In this document: positions 1 through 7,294 of the stretch, in pieces
How positions within the stretch are numbered: the stretch's first letter is position 1
Layout: each line of letters opens with the position of its first letter
Source of the DNA: a virus
Direction: 5' to 3' (one strand)
DNA length: 32,300 nt
Virus record (IMG/VR): IMGVR_UViG_3300030389_004514
Coordinates: 1-32,300 of that record
Position numbers and translations under genes: made by a program
The notes under the pieces: generated by a model
Seen by the model: the letters and a program-made list of their open reading frames with translations, nothing else
What the model was told of the DNA's origin: nothing
Database searches by the model: none

Positions 1-641
1 GCGACATTGTATTCACGTTGCATCTCAAGGTCGTGTGGGTGTAGTTCAATAAAGTAATTATCTTTACCAAAGATACTCAACATCCTATCAAAGAAGGCAG
101 TCATCTTATCGGTCTGTTTAGCTTGTAGATACTTGGCCATGTTACTAATAACACAGGTAGTAGTAGCAATCAGACCTTCAGAGTATTGTTCTAACAAGTC
201 CAAGTCGATACGAGGCTTACCGTAGTAACCGTCTTTGTTAGCAAGATAGTTTAAACGAAACAAGTTTTTAAGACCAGTGTCATTCTCAGCTAACAACAAA
301 AGGTGAGCGGCACGAAGTCTTTGTCTGTTCTTCTCTCTAACCTCTGTAGCAGTAAGACCTTTTTTCTCTTCATCGGTAAGGCCTCGTTGGTGCATGTCCT
401 CAACACAATACATCTCATTACCAAGAATGGCCTTGACACCAGCTTTGGTCATCTCATCATAGAACTCATAAACTCCACCCATAGTGCCATGGTCAGTGAT
501 AGCGCATGCTTCCATACCCAACTCAACACAACGAGCGGCATAGTCCTTAGCCTTACCGACACCATCCAACATAGAGTATGTAGTGTGTAAGTGTAAGTGA
601 GTAAAAGTGTTTACTTGTTTTTCATGCAACGGTGTAGTCAA
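1..641 (-). CDS. dnaE: DNA polymerase III alpha subunit (DnaE-type), N-terminal part, cut by window edge
   Basis: About 213 N-terminal residues of a C-family replicative polymerase; the gene runs off the left edge. The PHP-domain signature is clear: FTHLHLHTTYSMLDG near residues 12-26, then AITDHGTMGG, then GNEMYCVEDM, as in bacterial DnaE. The family copies DNA 5' to 3'; the PHP domain can carry metal-dependent proofreading or be structural. The start is not ATG: the frame is open only from a TAA near 667, and I chose TTG at 641 because GGAG lies 6 bases upstream. Other in-frame TTGs lie at 659 and 653. A strong sigma70-type promoter (674-702) precedes it. Polymerase domain motifs lie outside the window, so activity is inferred from the family. 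Confidence in family is high, in exact start moderate. Confidence 0.88.
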   Translation of the reverse strand, partial: MTTPLHEKQVNTFTHLHLHTTYSMLDGVGKAKDYAARCVELGMEACAITDHGTMGGVYEFYDEMTKAGVKAILGNEMYCVEDMHQRGLTDEEKKGLTATEVREKNRQRLRAAHLLLLAENDTGLKNLFRLNYLANKDGYYGKPRIDLDLLEQYSEGLIATTTCVISNMAKYLQAKQTDKMTAFFDRMLSIFGKDNYFIELHPHDLEMQREYNV

Positions 642-673
642 ATCAATCTCCAATCTCAAAAGTTATATATAAT

Positions 674-702
674 AATATAACAAATAATATCAGTTTTGTC
701 AA
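674..702 (-). promoter_or_regulatory. Sigma70-type promoter P1 (before dnaE)
   Basis: On the minus strand TGC-TTGACA (697-702) is followed by exactly 17 bases and TATATT (674-679), continuing ATTAT. This is the same architecture as P2-P5. It lies between the stop of the 52-aa gene (708) and the TTG start of dnaE (641), so the predicted transcript has a leader of about 25 bases. Confidence 0.8.
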
Positions 703-707
703 GCATA

Positions 708-866
708 TTATTCATCATCCCAATCGAGCTCATCATCCATATTAATTGGTTCTTCCTCAAGTTTTTTCTTTACTTCTTTTGCTTTCTCTTCTGCAAAAAT
801 AATAAGCACTAAGAGTAACAAAACAGGAACAAAGATAAAACCTACTAAAAATGTTATTGAGTTCAT
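708..866 (-). CDS. Small single-span membrane protein, 52 aa
   Basis: A short ORF of 52 codons with an ATG start that overlaps the stop of the upstream 163-aa gene (ATGA), the usual coupling in this window. The protein has one hydrophobic helix at about residues 4-24 (VGFIFVPVLLLLVLIIF), then a charged, lysine/glutamate-rich stretch and a strongly acidic tail ending DDELDWDDE. This suggests an inner-membrane protein with a charged cytoplasmic tail. I do not recognise a family. It is the last gene before promoter P1. A candidate protein of similar plan (one helix, acidic tail) follows thyX at 9519-9710. The gene is supported by coupling, coding character and fit in the gap; function is unknown. 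Confidence 0.65.
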   Translation of the reverse strand: MNSITFLVGFIFVPVLLLLVLIIFAEEKAKEVKKKLEEEPINMDDELDWDDE

Positions 867-1354
867 ACGTTATACCACTTTGGCTTAGTGGATTCATCCT
901 TCCATACAGCGATGTGATTCTTTTCTATCTGATAATACTTTCTATAAGCAGCAATGCTGTCACCCTCTACCTTACAATGTGGGGGCATACATTGTGGTGG
1001 TTGAGTAAAATTACCGTAAGGTAAGTTTTTTGGTAGGTGACTAAGAGCGTGTGCAAACTTGATATCACAGAGATGCCTTCTGTTGTATCGGGAATAGTAT
1101 TCTTCACATAGTCCAATGAAGTGTCTATACAACCAACTATAGTTTTCTGTGGTTTGTCTAGTCCATTTGGTAGATGGGTGATTCTTGTGAACCACCCTAT
1201 AGATAGGTTGGCCTGCTACTACTTCAACATTATCAAGAACCCTATGAGCAGTACACAACATCTGAGCACTCTCAAGGGGCATCTTGACAACGTGTTTATC
1301 TAATAGATTAGAAGCGGCAACTACGGGGTCTGTGTCAACATAAAAAATATTCAA
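863..1354 (-). CDS. Conserved phage protein, possibly pyrimidine-dimer-glycosylase-like
   Basis: 163 aa. The N-terminus (MNIFYVDTDPVVAA, then LLDKHVVKMPLESAQML) matches from memory a conserved family common in large phages and environmental bacteria. The DKHVVKM..ESAQ stretch resembles the DKRLGKQRVEA region of the T4 endonuclease V-like Pyr_excise family, so a DNA-repair glycosylase fold is possible, but this is a distant resemblance. The central TENYSWLYRHFIGLCEEY and C-terminal AAYRKYYQIEKNHIAVWK segments are typical of the family. The start is TTG at 1354, chosen because AAGGAG lies 6 bases upstream and promoter P2 precedes it. The stop overlaps the ATG of the 52-aa gene. The existence of the gene is nearly certain; its function is tentative. 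Confidence 0.82.
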   Translation of the reverse strand: MNIFYVDTDPVVAASNLLDKHVVKMPLESAQMLCTAHRVLDNVEVVAGQPIYRVVHKNHPSTKWTRQTTENYSWLYRHFIGLCEEYYSRYNRRHLCDIKFAHALSHLPKNLPYGNFTQPPQCMPPHCKVEGDSIAAYRKYYQIEKNHIAVWKDESTKPKWYNV

Positions 1355-1393
1355 TTATTTCTCCTTATAAGTTTTCTAAAAATTCGTAATAAT

Positions 1394-1422
1394 AATATAA
1401 GGAAATAGTCAAGGTTTGTCAA
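1394..1422 (-). promoter_or_regulatory. Sigma70-type promoter P2 (before the 163-aa gene)
   Basis: Minus strand TTGACA (1417-1422), 17 bases, TATATT (1394-1399), continuing ATTATT. The base pair before the -35 box is GA rather than the GC of the other four copies. It lies directly after the stop of the 141-aa gene (1432) and about 40 bases before the TTG start at 1354. Confidence 0.8.
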
Positions 1423-1431
1423 TCTCTTTTT

Positions 1432-1857
1432 TTAAAAAGATTCTCCCGTATTACAATCGTATAATAGTTTACCTGTTTTTGCACAGTAAATACGATTATC
1501 TTGTTCATTAGAGCTATATTTAGCACATTGACCCAAAGTCATATACTTTGTCATTTCTCTAATGTCGTTACCGAAATCTTTACCTAACTTTTCTAATGTA
1601 CCATAAAAGTATGTGCCAGGCTTTTGCTTTATTTCTTTTGCTGGTTTTATCAAATCAGTTAAATCTGCTCCACCTACTGCCATTTGTTTCCTTCTATATC
1701 GTTCATGTGTTTTTGTTGCTTCGTCTTTTAGTTTCTCTTCTTCCATTCTTTCCAAGTATTCTGTTGAGGGGCTGCTCTTGGGGAGTAGAGCAGCCCGTTG
1801 TTTCTCTAACTTGGATTCAGTATCAATAGTATTTAGTATTTGTCTTGACTTAGCCAT
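1432..1857 (-). CDS. Conserved hypothetical protein, Cys-containing C-terminus, 141 aa
   Basis: I do not recognise this protein. It begins MAKSRQILNTIDTESKLEKQR and has a charged, probably helical N-terminal half (about residues 15-65), then a compact C-terminal part with three cysteines spread over the last 30 residues (GQCAKYSS, IYCAKTGKL, LYDCNTGESF), which could bind a metal or form disulphides. I use the ATG at 1857, which follows the RNR stop codon (1859) by one base; an upstream in-frame TTG at 1872 would overlap the RNR and is less likely. It is the last gene of the replication operon before promoter P2. The tight junction with the RNR suggests co-translation, not necessarily a functional link. 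Confidence 0.75.
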   Translation of the reverse strand: MAKSRQILNTIDTESKLEKQRAALLPKSSPSTEYLERMEEEKLKDEATKTHERYRRKQMAVGGADLTDLIKPAKEIKQKPGTYFYGTLEKLGKDFGNDIREMTKYMTLGQCAKYSSNEQDNRIYCAKTGKLLYDCNTGESF

Positions 1858-1858
1858 T

Positions 1859-3739
1859 TTAACCTGCAGCAATGGCGGTAGATTCAGTTATTTCACAAGC
1901 TCCACCAGCACATGCTAATTCACCTGTCAAATCAGTATTGTCAATTAACTCAACTACTTGTGATACATCTACTTCTTTTAGGGTTGACACTAGTTCAGTA
2001 AACTGTGTTTCATCAATATCTTCAAAAGGTAATTGAGTATAGGTTGAATCAGCGGCAAAGTATGGTAGAACAGAAAGACCGTTATAAAACTCCTTATTGT
2101 CCCACATCCATTTACCGACTAAATCCCATTCATCTTCTTTAACCGAAACAGTGCAAGAAACATTGTGAGTATTATTCCCTGCAACATGACCGTTAGCAAT
2201 CCATCTCTGATAAATGTCCTTCACTCTATCAAGCAACTCTATTGATGTTTCATGTCGTAGAATACCACCGTCTTCTGCTTTCTGTGGAATAGAAATGACA
2301 GCCTGTGTTTCTGGTTTGAAGAAATCATCTTCTACTAGTTCGGGGTGGTTGAGTAACAAGTATGTATAAATTGCTTCGTTCTTACCAACACGAATACGTC
2401 TAATGTAATAATCATTGTGCCAAGCGTGAACACCACTTGATGTCCCCAATACACAAGATGTTGTGCCACTAGGTTTCACAGTAGTTACTCTGGCAGCAGG
2501 GTTGACACCCAACTCATTAGCATAATACTTATTTGTATCAACAGCAAGTTTAGCAGCTTCTTCTAAGTCTAATTTCTGAACCTTACCGCTACCTATACCC
2601 GTCATACCCAAACCAAGTAGTGCATCTTTTTCTGTTGTCCTACGCCACACATCTCTTAGGTAATGAAAATTTGTATAAGCGGCTTGTAGTGTTCCTATCA
2701 AAGAAGCAGCAGAAACTCTGTTGTTTAGTTCTTCTTGTGTTTCTACGTCACTCACATTTATCTCACAAAGATTACAAAACTGAAAAGGTCTTAGAGCAAT
2801 TTCAGCACAAGGGTTAGTTCCCCAATCTTGGTCATTAGTAAAATAAATGCCTGGCTCTCCAGCTCCACTGGCTTTTACTTTTTCCCAAATGTCAAAGAAG
2901 TCACTTTCTTTTACTCTATGTCTTACGACTACAGCAGAGTTATTTGCTCTTGCTCTTTGTGGTTCTGTTTCCCACCAGTTACCAAACTTGGATTGTAACA
3001 TCTCTTTATCGTCAAGAGAGAACAAACTGATAGTAGCACTTCTACGAATACCACCAGACAGCACGGCATCTGCAATCCAACAAATAATGTCGTGTACTTC
3101 TAATGTGGTAAGTTGATCACCGTGTTGTTTTCTATTAAAAATTCTACGAATATTATGAACACAATCTCTGAGCGGTTCTGGACCTGGCGCTTTACCACCA
3201 CTTGTTACTAGTAGAGCACCTTTTGGTCTAATACCACTAAAATCAAAATCGGGGTCTGGCTTTCCAAGAAAATAAGCCTTCATCAACATTTTTATACAAT
3301 CAGCCCAACCTTCAATACTATCACCGACTAAGTATCTACGCTTCTTTGTAGGTATGGTAATAGATGGCAACTTTTCTACATGATGTTTTTGAACAGAATA
3401 ACCCACGCCTGTTCCACCCAATAGTAAGAACATTATTTCACTAAACGCTCTGTAGTCATCAACTGGTAAATAAGCACAATTATAGATTCTTGTAGGTGTT
3501 TGAGAGATTGCAGCACCAGCAAACTGCAATGACCTCATAGACGGTAAGACCTGTTTATTGTATACAAACTCATAAGCCTTTTCTATGTTAGACTTGAGTT
3601 TAGGAAAATTACTTACGTGCATTTCCTTATTACGAGTGATTAATTCTTCCCACGTTTCCCTTCTTTGTTTGTCTGGAATATACCGAGCATACTTCATATG
3701 CACAGTAATCTCAGATAGTATTTGTTGAGTTATGTCCAA
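1859..3739 (-). CDS. nrdJ: Class II (adenosylcobalamin-dependent) ribonucleotide reductase
   Basis: 626 aa. The enzyme reduces ribonucleotides to deoxyribonucleotides using a radical made from coenzyme B12, so no beta subunit is needed and none is seen. Key residues are present: C88 (NCAY), C311 and E313 (TNPCAE), C322 (FCNLCE), and a C-terminal redox pair C610/C615 (LACAGGACEI) that would pass electrons from thioredoxin or glutaredoxin. The ADSTYTQLPFEDI segment near 563-575 and the single-chain layout match the monomeric RTPR type (Lactobacillus leichmannii). At 626 aa it is shorter than that roughly 740-aa enzyme. It lies in the replication operon, 2 bases after the FmdB-like gene, and with dCMP deaminase and ThyX forms a dNTP supply set. 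It implies access to host cobalamin. Confidence 0.92.
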   Translation of the reverse strand: MDITQQILSEITVHMKYARYIPDKQRRETWEELITRNKEMHVSNFPKLKSNIEKAYEFVYNKQVLPSMRSLQFAGAAISQTPTRIYNCAYLPVDDYRAFSEIMFLLLGGTGVGYSVQKHHVEKLPSITIPTKKRRYLVGDSIEGWADCIKMLMKAYFLGKPDPDFDFSGIRPKGALLVTSGGKAPGPEPLRDCVHNIRRIFNRKQHGDQLTTLEVHDIICWIADAVLSGGIRRSATISLFSLDDKEMLQSKFGNWWETEPQRARANNSAVVVRHRVKESDFFDIWEKVKASGAGEPGIYFTNDQDWGTNPCAEIALRPFQFCNLCEINVSDVETQEELNNRVSAASLIGTLQAAYTNFHYLRDVWRRTTEKDALLGLGMTGIGSGKVQKLDLEEAAKLAVDTNKYYANELGVNPAARVTTVKPSGTTSCVLGTSSGVHAWHNDYYIRRIRVGKNEAIYTYLLLNHPELVEDDFFKPETQAVISIPQKAEDGGILRHETSIELLDRVKDIYQRWIANGHVAGNNTHNVSCTVSVKEDEWDLVGKWMWDNKEFYNGLSVLPYFAADSTYTQLPFEDIDETQFTELVSTLKEVDVSQVVELIDNTDLTGELACAGGACEITESTAIAAG

Positions 3740-3741
3740 TG

Positions 3742-3966
3742 TTAGTCTCCGTCATTTGATTGTTGTACATTCTTAGCTGATTGATAACCGTCCTTAAAAA
3801 AACCTGCACCAAACTTAATTGCAGGCGGCGTAAAACTTCTTCTTACATTATCTGATATGCCACACTTGGGACAATTTTGTTTTTTGTCTCTATCGTATTG
3901 ATCTATAGAAACTTTTATCTCAAATGCATTTCCACACTTTTCACATATGAAATCATAGGTTGGCAT
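3742..3966 (-). CDS. FmdB-type zinc ribbon protein, 74 aa
   Basis: Small protein with the start typical of the FmdB/CxxC_CxxC_SSSS family: MPTYDFICEKCG, a second pair in NCPKCG, and the following RRSFTPPAIKFGAGFFKDGY. Cysteines 8, 11, 32 and 35 should bind one zinc ion. Family members are annotated as putative regulators, but the molecular role is not established; phage copies are common. The ATG overlaps the stop of the 81-aa gene by one base (TAATG), and the RNR starts 2 bases after its stop. The C-terminus is polar and probably unstructured. Confidence 0.8.
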   Translation of the reverse strand: MPTYDFICEKCGNAFEIKVSIDQYDRDKKQNCPKCGISDNVRRSFTPPAIKFGAGFFKDGYQSAKNVQQSNDGD

Positions 3967-4211
3967 TACTTACTTTTTTCCCCAATCTTTTCAACACGGT
4001 GTATAAACTCTGTATTACCGTTGTCGTAAGCCAACAAAACTTCATACTCAACTTCTTCATTGGTGTGAAGCCTTTCTCTCTCTATCATTTCATTTGCCAT
4101 TCTTATTACATCGTCTCGTTTTGATTTTGATCGTGATGTGGAGTAAACATTTCTAATATTAGTATCAGAGTTACCCCAACGATGTGTTCTTGTTATTGTA
4201 AACCTATCCAT
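3966..4211 (-). CDS. Hypothetical protein, 81 aa
   Basis: Unrecognised small, charged protein (MDRFTITRTHRWGN...). The middle contains a likely helix (DDVIRMANEMIERERL) and the C-terminal part looks like a beta-strand pair (VEYEVLLAYDNGNTEFIHRVEKI). It starts inside the 3' end of the helicase gene (8-base overlap, 4204-4211) and ends in a TAATG overlap with the zinc ribbon gene, so translation is probably coupled to both. It may be a small accessory protein of the replisome by position only. No signal peptide or membrane segment. Confidence 0.72.
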   Translation of the reverse strand: MDRFTITRTHRWGNSDTNIRNVYSTSRSKSKRDDVIRMANEMIERERLHTNEEVEYEVLLAYDNGNTEFIHRVEKIGEKSK

Positions 4212-5556
4212 TTACTCCGTCCTTGTATGTTCTGTAAAGTGAACCGATCTTGTTCTCGTTAGTGCCATTCAATAGATTACTAAGTTTATCGGTTGTCGTA
4301 AAACCAGTTGGCACGTTTTCATTTAGGTCAATAAAACTTCTATCAGGCTTCATGTCAATGTTGAAGTTGACGTTGGCTTGTCCCATACGATTCTTACCAA
4401 TGTGAAACTTACGTTGTGAAAATGTTCCAAAGAAATCAACTACATGTGCCTTGTTGATGGCTTCACCGACCTTATCAATAGTAATAACATCGTCATTGAA
4501 ACCCTCACGATTACTTTGTGTTGCTGTCCAAATAGGCTTCTTGATTTCCATAGACAAAGCTCTAAGGTCTTCAAAGATACTCTCTAATTCAAATCTCTTT
4601 TGTTCATAACCTCTACGTGACTTCATCAAATCGCCATAGTCAATAATAATAAGGTCCGGCTCAATGTCGTTAGAAATCAAACGACCAATGTGAAACTTGA
4701 TAGTGTTAATAGTAGCAACCTTTGGTGGATACTCTTTGATAAACAACTTACCACCAGAGAATCTCTGCATTTGATTAGCGGCTTCTGATTGTCTTGAGAT
4801 TAATTCCTTAGTTGGGATACCAGTGATACGACTATCATAACGATTACCAACGTGTGATTCAGAAAGTTCAAATGTGTAGTGGACAACATTCTTACCAGCA
4901 GCCAAAGCACCGTAACCAAAGTTGACCAACATAAAACTCTTACCACCACCTGTTGGTGCCATCACTACACCCAACTCACCAGCAGCTAATCCACCATCTA
5001 AAATGTTTTCTTGATCTAACAACGGAAAACCAGTAGGTATACTCTTTCTTGTGTGAACTTGACGGCGTGATTCAAAACTATCAAAGAAGTCTTGGCCTAA
5101 ATCTTGTTCGGTGTTTATCTTCAAACTATTCTCGATAGTGCTTTGAATTTCTTCGTAACGACCTTCCTTAAGAAGATCAACAGACTTTAGGATTGCCTGT
5201 TTCATACTCATATTCTTACAAAACTCTATTGACTTATCTTTAGCATATTCTATCTCTTGACGATTTACTCTTGTCTGAATGTCAAGTAGTACTTCAATAG
5301 TGTCTTCTTTCAATGCTCCATCAGGCATTGTTGATATTTCCACCTTTACTGTTTCGTATGATGGTGGAGTGTTATACTTGTTAAATAACTTTCTTATCTC
5401 TGTCCATAGTGTTTTGTGAGCGTCACTAGTAAAGTAATCATCCTTCAATGTCTCAAATGACTTCTCAAAGAAAACACGGTCAGTGATAAGACCTTGCAAT
5501 ACACAGTTCTGAAAACCAATTCCAAAAGACTCAAATGTATCAGTATTGTTAGACAC
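4204..5556 (-). CDS. gp41: Replicative DNA helicase, T4 gp41/DnaB-like
   Basis: 450 aa RecA-fold hexameric helicase expected to unwind the fork 5' to 3' on the lagging strand. A DnaB-like helical N-terminal domain (about 1-150) is followed by the motor domain: RKSIPTGFPLLD, Walker A APTGGGKS (200-207), Walker B LIIIDYGDLM (about 302-311), and TATQSNREG as the sensor/H3 motif. Length and order match T4 gp41. The start is GTG at 5556, supported by AAGGAG 8 bases upstream. It lies 12 bases after the RNase H gene in the replication operon. No separate primase (gp61-like) or clamp loader is visible in the window. Confidence 0.9.
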   Translation of the reverse strand: MSNNTDTFESFGIGFQNCVLQGLITDRVFFEKSFETLKDDYFTSDAHKTLWTEIRKLFNKYNTPPSYETVKVEISTMPDGALKEDTIEVLLDIQTRVNRQEIEYAKDKSIEFCKNMSMKQAILKSVDLLKEGRYEEIQSTIENSLKINTEQDLGQDFFDSFESRRQVHTRKSIPTGFPLLDQENILDGGLAAGELGVVMAPTGGGKSFMLVNFGYGALAAGKNVVHYTFELSESHVGNRYDSRITGIPTKELISRQSEAANQMQRFSGGKLFIKEYPPKVATINTIKFHIGRLISNDIEPDLIIIDYGDLMKSRRGYEQKRFELESIFEDLRALSMEIKKPIWTATQSNREGFNDDVITIDKVGEAINKAHVVDFFGTFSQRKFHIGKNRMGQANVNFNIDMKPDRSFIDLNENVPTGFTTTDKLSNLLNGTNENKIGSLYRTYKDGVNG

Positions 5557-5568
5557 CTAAATATCTCC

Positions 5569-6531
5569 TTAGTTTTTCAAGATGGAAAATGCCGCTACCC
5601 AATTGTCCAAGTTTGACGGACTCACGTTTTCGTTTAGTAGGTTAATACGAAATTTGTAAGAATTAAACTTGGGTGTATCTCTTTTGTAAGAATTATCTAT
5701 AGCATTGATTGCTGTCATAGATATTTCTAACTCTTGTAGTTGGACGATACTATAATTTAACCTAATCAATTTTTCATTATCAATATACTTTTGATACTTC
5801 TTCTCACTACGAGCTTTCACCCACTCTATAAAGCCATCTACATCATGGTCATTTTTTTCCTGTAGTATTTCTATTTGATTACGAGCTGTTTTTTCACCAA
5901 TACCTTTTACACCTTGTATGTTGTCACTCTTATCACCAACAACTGCCTTGAGTATAGCGTAATTAGCAGGGTGAATGTTTTCTTTTTGATGCATCCACTC
6001 TAAGTCAATGAACTCACCTTGTTTGTTGGTTTTTGTTTTTACTGGTCTGAATACACTAGTATTCTCATCTACTAGTTGTAGATAATCTCTATCAGTGCTA
6101 ACGATAATCTTTTTCCGATCTCTGATAGTATTCTTACACATGTAAGCGATAACATCATCGGCCTCTAAGTATTGTACTGCTACTTGTTTCAACGGTAGAA
6201 ACTCCATAGCTTCTTTTAGAGCACCAAGTTGTCTGGCAAACGCTTCCTTCTCTGTCTCGTCTGATGTCTCAAACCCCCTTCTCATCCCCACCATTTTACG
6301 ACCACTCTTGTAGTCCTGTAACTTCTTTCTTCGTTTCTGAGAGGAGCCAGCACCTTCCCAAGCGATTATACACTCACTTGGTGAAAACTTGTTGATATAA
6401 CTTTGAAGTGCATTTAGACTTCCATAAAAACCACCTACGTGTTCACCATCATCATTGGTCAATGGTATTGATGAAAAACAACGACAATAAAGATTGAGTA
6501 AGTCAATCATTAATACAGGCTTATCGGACAC
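5569..6531 (-). CDS. rnh: RNase H / 5'-3' exonuclease (FEN family, T4 Rnh-like)
   Basis: 320 aa. Flap-endonuclease-type nuclease expected to remove RNA primers from Okazaki fragments. Acidic metal-binding residues are visible in VLMIDLLNLY (near residue 10), YLEADDVIAYM and VSTDRDYLQLV, followed by VVGDKSDNIQGVKGIGEKTA, the DNA-binding helix-hairpin-helix. I start at GTG 6531, which has AAGGAG 6 bases upstream; the longer frame to 6597 would overlap the deaminase gene and has no better site. It lies 10 bases after the deaminase and 12 bases before the helicase. Family assignment is firm; whether it also has flap activity cannot be seen. Confidence 0.9.
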   Translation of the reverse strand: MSDKPVLMIDLLNLYCRCFSSIPLTNDDGEHVGGFYGSLNALQSYINKFSPSECIIAWEGAGSSQKRRKKLQDYKSGRKMVGMRRGFETSDETEKEAFARQLGALKEAMEFLPLKQVAVQYLEADDVIAYMCKNTIRDRKKIIVSTDRDYLQLVDENTSVFRPVKTKTNKQGEFIDLEWMHQKENIHPANYAILKAVVGDKSDNIQGVKGIGEKTARNQIEILQEKNDHDVDGFIEWVKARSEKKYQKYIDNEKLIRLNYSIVQLQELEISMTAINAIDNSYKRDTPKFNSYKFRINLLNENVSPSNLDNWVAAFSILKN

Positions 6532-6541
6532 TTGTTGCTCC

Positions 6542-6946
6542 TTATAATAGGGTAAAGTTAAAACCATTAGATGTAGTGTAGTAGCACTTCTTGACACCGT
6601 AGTCTTTCATTATCTTATAGCAAGACTTACATGGGTGTGCTGGTTTGAGTAAACCGTTTCTATCTTCACGGTAGACATACATTGTTGACCCTTGCAGATT
6701 GTCCTCGTATCGGTAGGGGTTTACCTTTAAGAGCACATCTAACTCAGCATGGATACTGTGTGCGAAAAAGTCATAATGTTTTCTAAGCATAGGGTGACTT
6801 TTATCTTTATTACACCCTACGAAAGTCTTACCATTTTTAAGAATTAAAACTGTACCAAACCTAGTATGATGCATACTTTTCAAGCACTCATTACGAGCAA
6901 TACGAAACCACTTGTGCTTCGTAACTTCTTGTACTGCACTATTCAT
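6542..6946 (-). CDS. dCMP/cytidine deaminase-like protein
   Basis: 134 aa zinc-dependent deaminase. The zinc and catalytic residues are H66-A-E68 (SIHAELDVL) and C106-x-x-C109 (HPCKSCYKIM), the standard HAE...PCxxC pattern. T4-type phages use dCMP deaminase to make dUMP for thymidylate synthesis, which fits the ThyX gene in this window. The sequence between (KNGKTFVGCNKDKSH) differs from the usual dCMP deaminase, so the true substrate (dCMP, cytidine or another base) is not certain. Start ATG at 6946 with AAAGG upstream. The 78 bases before it (6947-7024) hold no clear promoter. Confidence 0.8.
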   Translation of the reverse strand: MNSAVQEVTKHKWFRIARNECLKSMHHTRFGTVLILKNGKTFVGCNKDKSHPMLRKHYDFFAHSIHAELDVLLKVNPYRYEDNLQGSTMYVYREDRNGLLKPAHPCKSCYKIMKDYGVKKCYYTTSNGFNFTLL

Positions 6947-7024
6947 TTTAACCTTTGGTAGAATAAATATAAACTAGAATTTATTGGAAAAATGACTATC
7001 AATCAAAAAAATTTAAAATCATTT

Positions 7025-7294
7025 TTAGGAATCTTTTTTGAAGATATTTTTAATGGCAAGTATGAAGAACCAGATGATTGTCCACTGCCACCAAGCTATG
7101 GTAGGTATACCAAGAGGCGCTATGCCGACATTCCATAGATAAGCAAATATCCATGAAATGCCAGCGACCAACGCGGCAAAACCTACAAATATAGACAAAC
7201 AAATTATACAAAGTATTAATATACCATTGTTAGAATCTTTTACCTTTTCGGCAACTTGATTTTGTATGTCTTCTGGTGTAAGTCTTGCTACCAT
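7025..7294 (-). CDS. Small membrane protein with two predicted helices, 89 aa
   Basis: Unrecognised protein. After a polar N-terminus (MVARLTPEDIQNQVAEKVKD) there are two hydrophobic segments, about residues 24-52 (ILILCIICLSIFVGFAALVA and on) and 65-82 (AWWQWTIIWFFILAI), and a lysine-rich end. It should sit in the host inner membrane as a hairpin. Its ATG overlaps the uvsX stop by one base (TAATG). Small membrane proteins in phage early operons can act in lysis inhibition or host takeover, but nothing here decides this. Confidence 0.72.
   Translation of the reverse strand: MVARLTPEDIQNQVAEKVKDSNNGILILCIICLSIFVGFAALVAGISWIFAYLWNVGIAPLGIPTIAWWQWTIIWFFILAIKNIFKKDS

Noticed and set aside
303-590. 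Plus-strand ORFs throughout the window (for example 303-590, 1596-1829, 13480-13821, 31589-31981)
   Set aside because: All lie antisense to well-supported minus-strand genes, have low-complexity Leu/Phe/Ser-rich translations and no recognised motifs.
1422-1445. AT-rich inverted repeat at the end of the 141-aa gene as a terminator
   Set aside because: The stem is made of A/T runs without GC pairs and there is no separate T-tract, so a stable terminator hairpin is unlikely.
6947-7024. TATATT before the deaminase gene as another promoter
   Set aside because: No TTGACA-like box at 15-19 bases upstream; the deaminase gene is probably read from P3/P4.
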